Source: Candidatus Aenigmatarchaeota archaeon
GTDB lineage: Archaea; Aenigmatarchaeota; Aenigmatarchaeia; QMZP01
Length of the DNA stretch: 7,643 nt
Assembly: GCA_030666115.1 (NCBI GenBank)
Contig: DAOUYM010000040.1
Span: 1 to 7,643 of the forward strand
Direction: 5' to 3'
Part shown: in pieces, positions 4,030 through 7,643 of the stretch
Layout of the letters: every line of letters starts with the position of its first letter
Position numbering within the stretch: the stretch's first letter is position 1
Made by a program: the position numbers and the translations under genes
The notes under the pieces: generated by a model
What the model saw: only the letters and a program-made list of their open reading frames with translations
Told to the model about the DNA's origin: nothing
Database searches by the model: none

Positions 4030-5880
4030 ATGGAAAGAAAGGGGCAGGTCGAGTTCATTGTTATCCTGGGGCTTCTGGTTGTAATCGCTGTGGTTGTTTT
4101 CTATGCCTCACAATCAGGAATGCTCTCACCTGTTGTATCACCTGACGTTTCTACTGCACAGGATTCCGTCTCCAACCTAATACGCGCAGGTGCCCACCAG
4201 ACCCTTATCAGCATGAACCTTTACGGCGGTTACCTGGATGACAGTTCATTCCAGCTGGGATCCCTCACTTTCAACGGCAAGGAAGTTCCTTACTGGCAGA
4301 AGAACGGTGAAATCAAGTATCCTGACATCCACGCCAACTTCAAGGAAGGCGTTAAGCAGTACCTGACCGAAAACAAGGACGGGTTTGCAACAGCCTACAT
4401 GGAGGAGTATGGCAAGGATTTGATCATAGGCGAACCAACAATCTCAGCCAACTTCCTTCCTGACAAGATAGACGTCCTTGTCATCATGCCCACCACACTT
4501 GACGGCAGTCCTGTCCCGCAGCCCTACTCACTCTCAATCCCGACAAGGACGGAAGAGATCCGTGACTTCTCAACAGGCTTCATCGCCTTTTCGACCCAGA
4601 ACAGGCCCCTGGAATACTTCACCCTCGCCTCAATGCTTTTCTCACCATACGACGAAGATGTCCAGCAGGTCCCTTTGGTCCTGTTCCTTTTGGAGTGTGG
4701 TGATATGGTCTACAAGAGCTGGTGGGACATCCAGCCCGGAATGGACAAGGTGATAAAGACCACCCTTGCCCGTACCTACATGCCGGGCAAGTATCCACAA
4801 GGCGTGATCCATACATCCAGCCATCCCAAATACTCCATACCCCCGATAAACGGCAAGGAGTACCAGAACCTTGACATAAGCTTCCACCTACCCGATGACT
4901 TCACCCTGACCCAGAGCAATTTCCAATTCACCCCTGATCCTATTTATGTTTACGCTGAACCTGTTCCAATGACAGCTGTGTGCCAGTCGGATCCCATTTA
5001 CGTCAAGTACTTCCTGCATTACCCGGTAATAGTCCGAGCCAAGGACCTGTTGACAGGAAACTCGTTCCAGTTCGCTACAGAGGTCTTCATATTTAACAAT
5101 ACAGCAGGCCAGTGGGCAACAGATATTTCAGGTTATGTACCAACTGAGCAGAAGCAGTTTTGCGAGGACACCAGATGCCTGGTGGATATTACAGTTAAGG
5201 ACACAAGTGGTGATCCAATCCCATACGCTGACGTAAGCTTCCTTGGATGTATATTGGGAAGGACTGATTCAGACGGGAAAATGTGGAGAGGAGCACCTTG
5301 TGGTGTTGGTTCACTAGAGGTCCAGAAAAACGGTTACGGTACCTATTTAGAAGGAATGTCAGCCAATGTCCAGGACTTAACTGTGGTGCTGTCCAAGACC
5401 CCTGTAATAAACCTACATCTGCACGAGGTGATGGTGCAGGATCTCACAGAGAGCAGCCAGTATCTGATAAGGTCAGATGCCATAAGCTTGGTAAATACAA
5501 GGCATACCCCACAATCAGTTAATCTGGATGCTTTCAGTTACACGAAAGCTGAAATGAACAGTTTCTTCTTCAATAGCAAGGTGGGCAGGATATCAACTCT
5601 GGCAAGCGATGAATATAGTGTTTCAGTCAGCTTGCTGACCAATAACGTACTCTCGGGTGCAATACTGTTCAATTACATTGTAACAGAAGAGATTGATGGT
5701 GGTGACCTCCATCTTTATGTTCCATATATACCAGAGATAGCAGAACTTGAGGGAATCGAGGATGTCGGAGTGGTTGCAGGAAACCTTGGTTCATTGTTCG
5801 AGAAATGCGGACTCGGACCAATAACAACAAATCCTGTTGAGGATTTCGAGGGATGTGTGTATTCATATGGTGAACTTTAA
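4030..5880 (+). CDS. Large class III signal surface protein with carboxypeptidase-regulatory-like domain
   Basis: This 616-residue protein begins MERKGQVEFIVILGLLVVIA. The leader is cut at G5|Q6 by prepilin-type peptidases, with glutamate at +3 and a helix to about residue 25, so the anchor is that of a pilin while the ectodomain is far larger than a normal pilin. Residues about 30-150 are partly helical. Residues 150-375 are beta-rich and include YPVIVRAKDLLTG, a segment I recall from DPANN homologues. Residues about 383-460 look like a carboxypeptidase-regulatory-like (transthyretin-like) beta sandwich: VDITVKDTSGDPIPYADVSF, then a TDSDGK turn and a GYG/VVL finish. The rest to 616 is beta-rich. 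Eight cysteines lie outside. Tip, base or adhesin roles are possible but not shown. Its start is set by the TATA box at 3999. The next gene overlaps its 3' end by 14 bp. Confidence 0.87.
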   Translation: MERKGQVEFIVILGLLVVIAVVVFYASQSGMLSPVVSPDVSTAQDSVSNLIRAGAHQTLISMNLYGGYLDDSSFQLGSLTFNGKEVPYWQKNGEIKYPDIHANFKEGVKQYLTENKDGFATAYMEEYGKDLIIGEPTISANFLPDKIDVLVIMPTTLDGSPVPQPYSLSIPTRTEEIRDFSTGFIAFSTQNRPLEYFTLASMLFSPYDEDVQQVPLVLFLLECGDMVYKSWWDIQPGMDKVIKTTLARTYMPGKYPQGVIHTSSHPKYSIPPINGKEYQNLDISFHLPDDFTLTQSNFQFTPDPIYVYAEPVPMTAVCQSDPIYVKYFLHYPVIVRAKDLLTGNSFQFATEVFIFNNTAGQWATDISGYVPTEQKQFCEDTRCLVDITVKDTSGDPIPYADVSFLGCILGRTDSDGKMWRGAPCGVGSLEVQKNGYGTYLEGMSANVQDLTVVLSKTPVINLHLHEVMVQDLTESSQYLIRSDAISLVNTRHTPQSVNLDAFSYTKAEMNSFFFNSKVGRISTLASDEYSVSVSLLTNNVLSGAILFNYIVTEEIDGGDLHLYVPYIPEIAELEGIEDVGVVAGNLGSLFEKCGLGPITTNPVEDFEGCVYSYGEL

Positions 5881-7643
5881 GATAGTCGCTGTAGAAGTGT
5901 TTGCGATCCTGGTAGCCGGGCTGATGTTAAACCTGCCCACGGTAATGGCGACTGACATAAACATCTACTTCAATGGCGACAAGAAACTTGAGACAGAGTT
6001 CCACACAGATAACCTCATCAACAGCGAGATAGATTTCATTCACGAGGCTAACGACATCCTCTGGAAGAACGTCAAGGTTGCTGTGAGGCTTAATTCAGCG
6101 AGCCTGGCCAAGGAGGTAAAGAAGATATACCTCTACAAGTGCAAGACCCTTTCGCCTGTTAATTGTGTTCAGACAGAGCCGCAAGTCTTTGACAACTTCA
6201 TTGATGTTGAGCTGCTCTGGAATGACGTCTCTTCAAGGGAAGGGAAATCCGCCTACCCACAGGTTGCCAACCTGATGATAATGGTTAAGCTGGAGGATCT
6301 GAGCGGAGGCGTGAGCTGGCTTGGGATGTGGAAGCACATGAGGAGGACCGGATACAACATCTTCACTGAATACGGCCCTGAAATAAACGAGATAGACCTG
6401 CACGCAAACTCAGCTGACATGGTTGATCCGATAAAGATGTACGTCGACAACTTCGGGATGGTCCCGTTTGAGTGGTTAACCAAGGCCGTGTTCAAGGGAT
6501 CCAACTCGCTCTATGCGCTGGGAGCAGGTGAGAGTGAAATCGAGACTACCCCGCCAAACTTCCTGACCGCATCCCCGTCAACCAGCGAGATAACAACCAT
6601 AAACAAGGACTACTACTTCATATTCCCTAATACAAGTTCTGGTGTTGCCAACCCAATGACCCTTAACATAAACCCGAGCTTTGACTGCGGTGACGGGACC
6701 TGTGAATCCTACCTCGGCGAGACGCCGAACACATGCTGTATAGACTGTCCCTGCGGAAACGAAGAGTACTGTGATGTTGATCCTGATGTACCGAATTTCG
6801 CCCAATGCAAGACAACCGATGACGTATCCCTGCAGGTTCTCTCAACCTCGGCTCCACTGGTGACTGACTGCTCCAACACATTCGATCTCAACATAACATT
6901 AAAGGTTAACAACCCGCCCAGTTCCCTGCCCGATACCATATCATCCACTTTCAAGATAGGATCAGAGGCTTACCCGGCTACCTGCTACGGCGGGCCTGAA
7001 TACTACTGTCCTGTTTCAGTAAACTCACCTGTTGATTGCGGGCAAGGAACCTTTGAACTGGGACCGAACGAGGTCACGGCCAGCATAATCTTCACTGATG
7101 GTTCAAATGACAAGAGCCTCACATTAGTTACAGAGTTCCCTGACGTGACAGTGAACCATGAGTGCGAATGTGACATCAACCTTTACTGCGATACAGGAAG
7201 CTACAAGTGCAGGTCAGAGGAGGCGATAACACTTGGAATAACATCCCTCACATCTTACCTGGATGATTACGATGATGGTGACCCGATAGAGCTTACAGCC
7301 AAGATATTCAACCCGCCAACCGGCCTTACTGTCATCTCCACGTCAGCCACACTCAACCTGACAGGCGGTCACGTATCACCCGGATCACCAACCTGCACGG
7401 GCCCGAGTGATGATTACGAGTACAACTGCTCAATCCCATTCCAGATATCTGATTACAGTAATGACCAGTCCTATACATTCGATCCAAACAATCTTATATT
7501 CACCATAACCTACCTGGATGGTTCAATAGAGAAGACCAAGACACTTGAAACCAACTTCGGTCCTGTAAGCATACCATCCCAGTTCTGTGGCGACGGAACC
7601 TGCAACATGGGAGAGACGCAGGGATCCTGCTGCATAGACTGCG
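5867..7643 (+). CDS. Exported cysteine-rich, Ig-like-repeat surface protein (3' end missing)
   Basis: An uninterrupted frame runs from ATG 5867 to the window edge (592 complete codons, no stop). It starts MVNFKIVAVEVFAILVAGLM and continues to a likely signal peptidase I site after VMA (A28|T29), so the protein is secreted rather than pilin-processed. Residues 30-270 form a beta-rich domain with a YKCKTLSPVNC pair. A cysteine module (residues 274-302: CGDGTC, CCIDC, C and YC) follows. Then come two similar Ig-like repeats of about 110-130 residues (about 318-430 and 445-572), separated by a short CECD...YCD block at 433; both contain NPP, a central Cys-Gly-Pro or Gly-Gly-Pro segment, DGS and a final T-x-F strand. 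The CGDGTC module recurs at 574 and is cut by the window edge. Several N-x-S/T sequons occur. It overlaps the upstream gene by 14 bp; GAGGGATG at 5848-5855 may serve as ribosome binding site. GTG 5870 is an alternative start. Confidence 0.85.
   Translation, partial: MVNFKIVAVEVFAILVAGLMLNLPTVMATDINIYFNGDKKLETEFHTDNLINSEIDFIHEANDILWKNVKVAVRLNSASLAKEVKKIYLYKCKTLSPVNCVQTEPQVFDNFIDVELLWNDVSSREGKSAYPQVANLMIMVKLEDLSGGVSWLGMWKHMRRTGYNIFTEYGPEINEIDLHANSADMVDPIKMYVDNFGMVPFEWLTKAVFKGSNSLYALGAGESEIETTPPNFLTASPSTSEITTINKDYYFIFPNTSSGVANPMTLNINPSFDCGDGTCESYLGETPNTCCIDCPCGNEEYCDVDPDVPNFAQCKTTDDVSLQVLSTSAPLVTDCSNTFDLNITLKVNNPPSSLPDTISSTFKIGSEAYPATCYGGPEYYCPVSVNSPVDCGQGTFELGPNEVTASIIFTDGSNDKSLTLVTEFPDVTVNHECECDINLYCDTGSYKCRSEEAITLGITSLTSYLDDYDDGDPIELTAKIFNPPTGLTVISTSATLNLTGGHVSPGSPTCTGPSDDYEYNCSIPFQISDYSNDQSYTFDPNNLIFTITYLDGSIEKTKTLETNFGPVSIPSQFCGDGTCNMGETQGSCCIDC
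6686..6772 (+). repeat. CGDGTC cysteine module, copy 1 (coding)
   Basis: Residues 274-302 of the exported protein carry CGDGTC, then GE, CCIDC, C and YC: eight cysteines in 29 residues. It resembles the CGDGxCxxGE...C...DC modules I recall in archaeal surface proteins. The Asp/Gly/Glu pattern could bind calcium as well as form disulfides; that is inference. Confidence 0.65.
6818..7585 (+). repeat. Two tandem Ig-like repeats with cysteine linker (coding)
   Basis: Residues about 318-430 and 445-572 align by eye. Shared landmarks are a hydrophobic strand with LxxTS/ITSL near the start, NPP after 25-35 residues, TCYGGP versus TCTGP followed by an YxC strand, TFELGPN versus TFDPNN, F/YxDGS, and LVTEFPDVTV versus LETNFGPVSI at the end. 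The linker at 433-444 (CECDINLYCD) resembles the second half of the CGDGTC module. Domain type is judged from strand pattern only. Confidence 0.6.
7586..7642 (+). repeat. CGDGTC cysteine module, copy 2, cut by window edge (coding)
   Basis: CGDGTCNMGETQGSCCIDC matches copy 1 at 6686 in spacing and in the CCIDC segment, but has a 2-residue shorter GE loop. The protein must continue beyond the window, and a third Ig-like repeat would be expected next. Confidence 0.65.

Noticed and set aside
4478..4887. Alternative-frame ORFs inside the large surface-protein gene
   Set aside because: Composition is not protein-like (Ser/Arg/Pro rich) and the main frame is continuous with recognisable domains.
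4030..5880. Secreted metallocarboxypeptidase
   Set aside because: Only the regulatory-like beta sandwich is suggested; no HxxE-type zinc site or catalytic domain is visible.
6253..6954. Overlapping minus-strand open frames near the right end
   Set aside because: They are antisense to the continuous plus-strand exported-protein frame, whose signal peptide and repeats are coherent.

Overview
The window looks like part of the chromosome of an archaeon, most likely a DPANN-type lineage; I cannot fix the phylum. Three lines of evidence point that way. Most N-termini are class III (archaeal prepilin) signals such as KRG|AFQ, RKG|QAS and RKG|QVE followed by one membrane helix. Isoleucine ATA and arginine AGG/AGA codons are abundant. 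TATA boxes sit about 24-27 bp ahead of start codons, as expected for leaderless archaeal transcripts. The recurring combination of KGQ-type anchors, CGDGxC cysteine modules and Ig-like repeats is, from memory, typical of DPANN surface proteins.

Layout. Positions 1-104 hold the start of a minus-strand gene that runs off the left edge. It is divided from the rightward genes by a divergent promoter region (105-257) with an imperfect dyad and two short tandem duplications. Then come a pilin-like protein (258-824) and a 48-residue zinc-ribbon protein (909-1055), each with its own TATA box. Next is a tightly packed four-gene operon (1122-3882) of single-pass proteins: two clear class III signal proteins, one AQ-type signal protein, and one larger protein (1681-2802) with an N-terminal anchor but no prepilin motif. 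A 147-bp spacer rich in repeats, with a strong TATATAAA box, precedes a second unit. That unit holds a 616-residue class III signal protein with a carboxypeptidase-regulatory-like domain (4030-5880) and, overlapping it by 14 bp, an exported cysteine-rich Ig-repeat protein (5867 to beyond 7643).

Working model (inference). The genes encode parts of a cell-surface filament or adhesion/secretion apparatus of type IV pilus ancestry. It would have several small pilin-like subunits, a large pilin-anchored protein that could sit at a tip or base, and an exported disulfide-rich partner. Every anchored protein has an even number of cysteines on the predicted outer side (2, 4, 10, 4, 4 and 8), which suggests disulfide-stabilised ectodomains. 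No assembly ATPase, platform protein or prepilin peptidase lies in the window, so the machinery must be elsewhere if this is a pilus. No RNA genes, CRISPR arrays or insertion sequences were seen.
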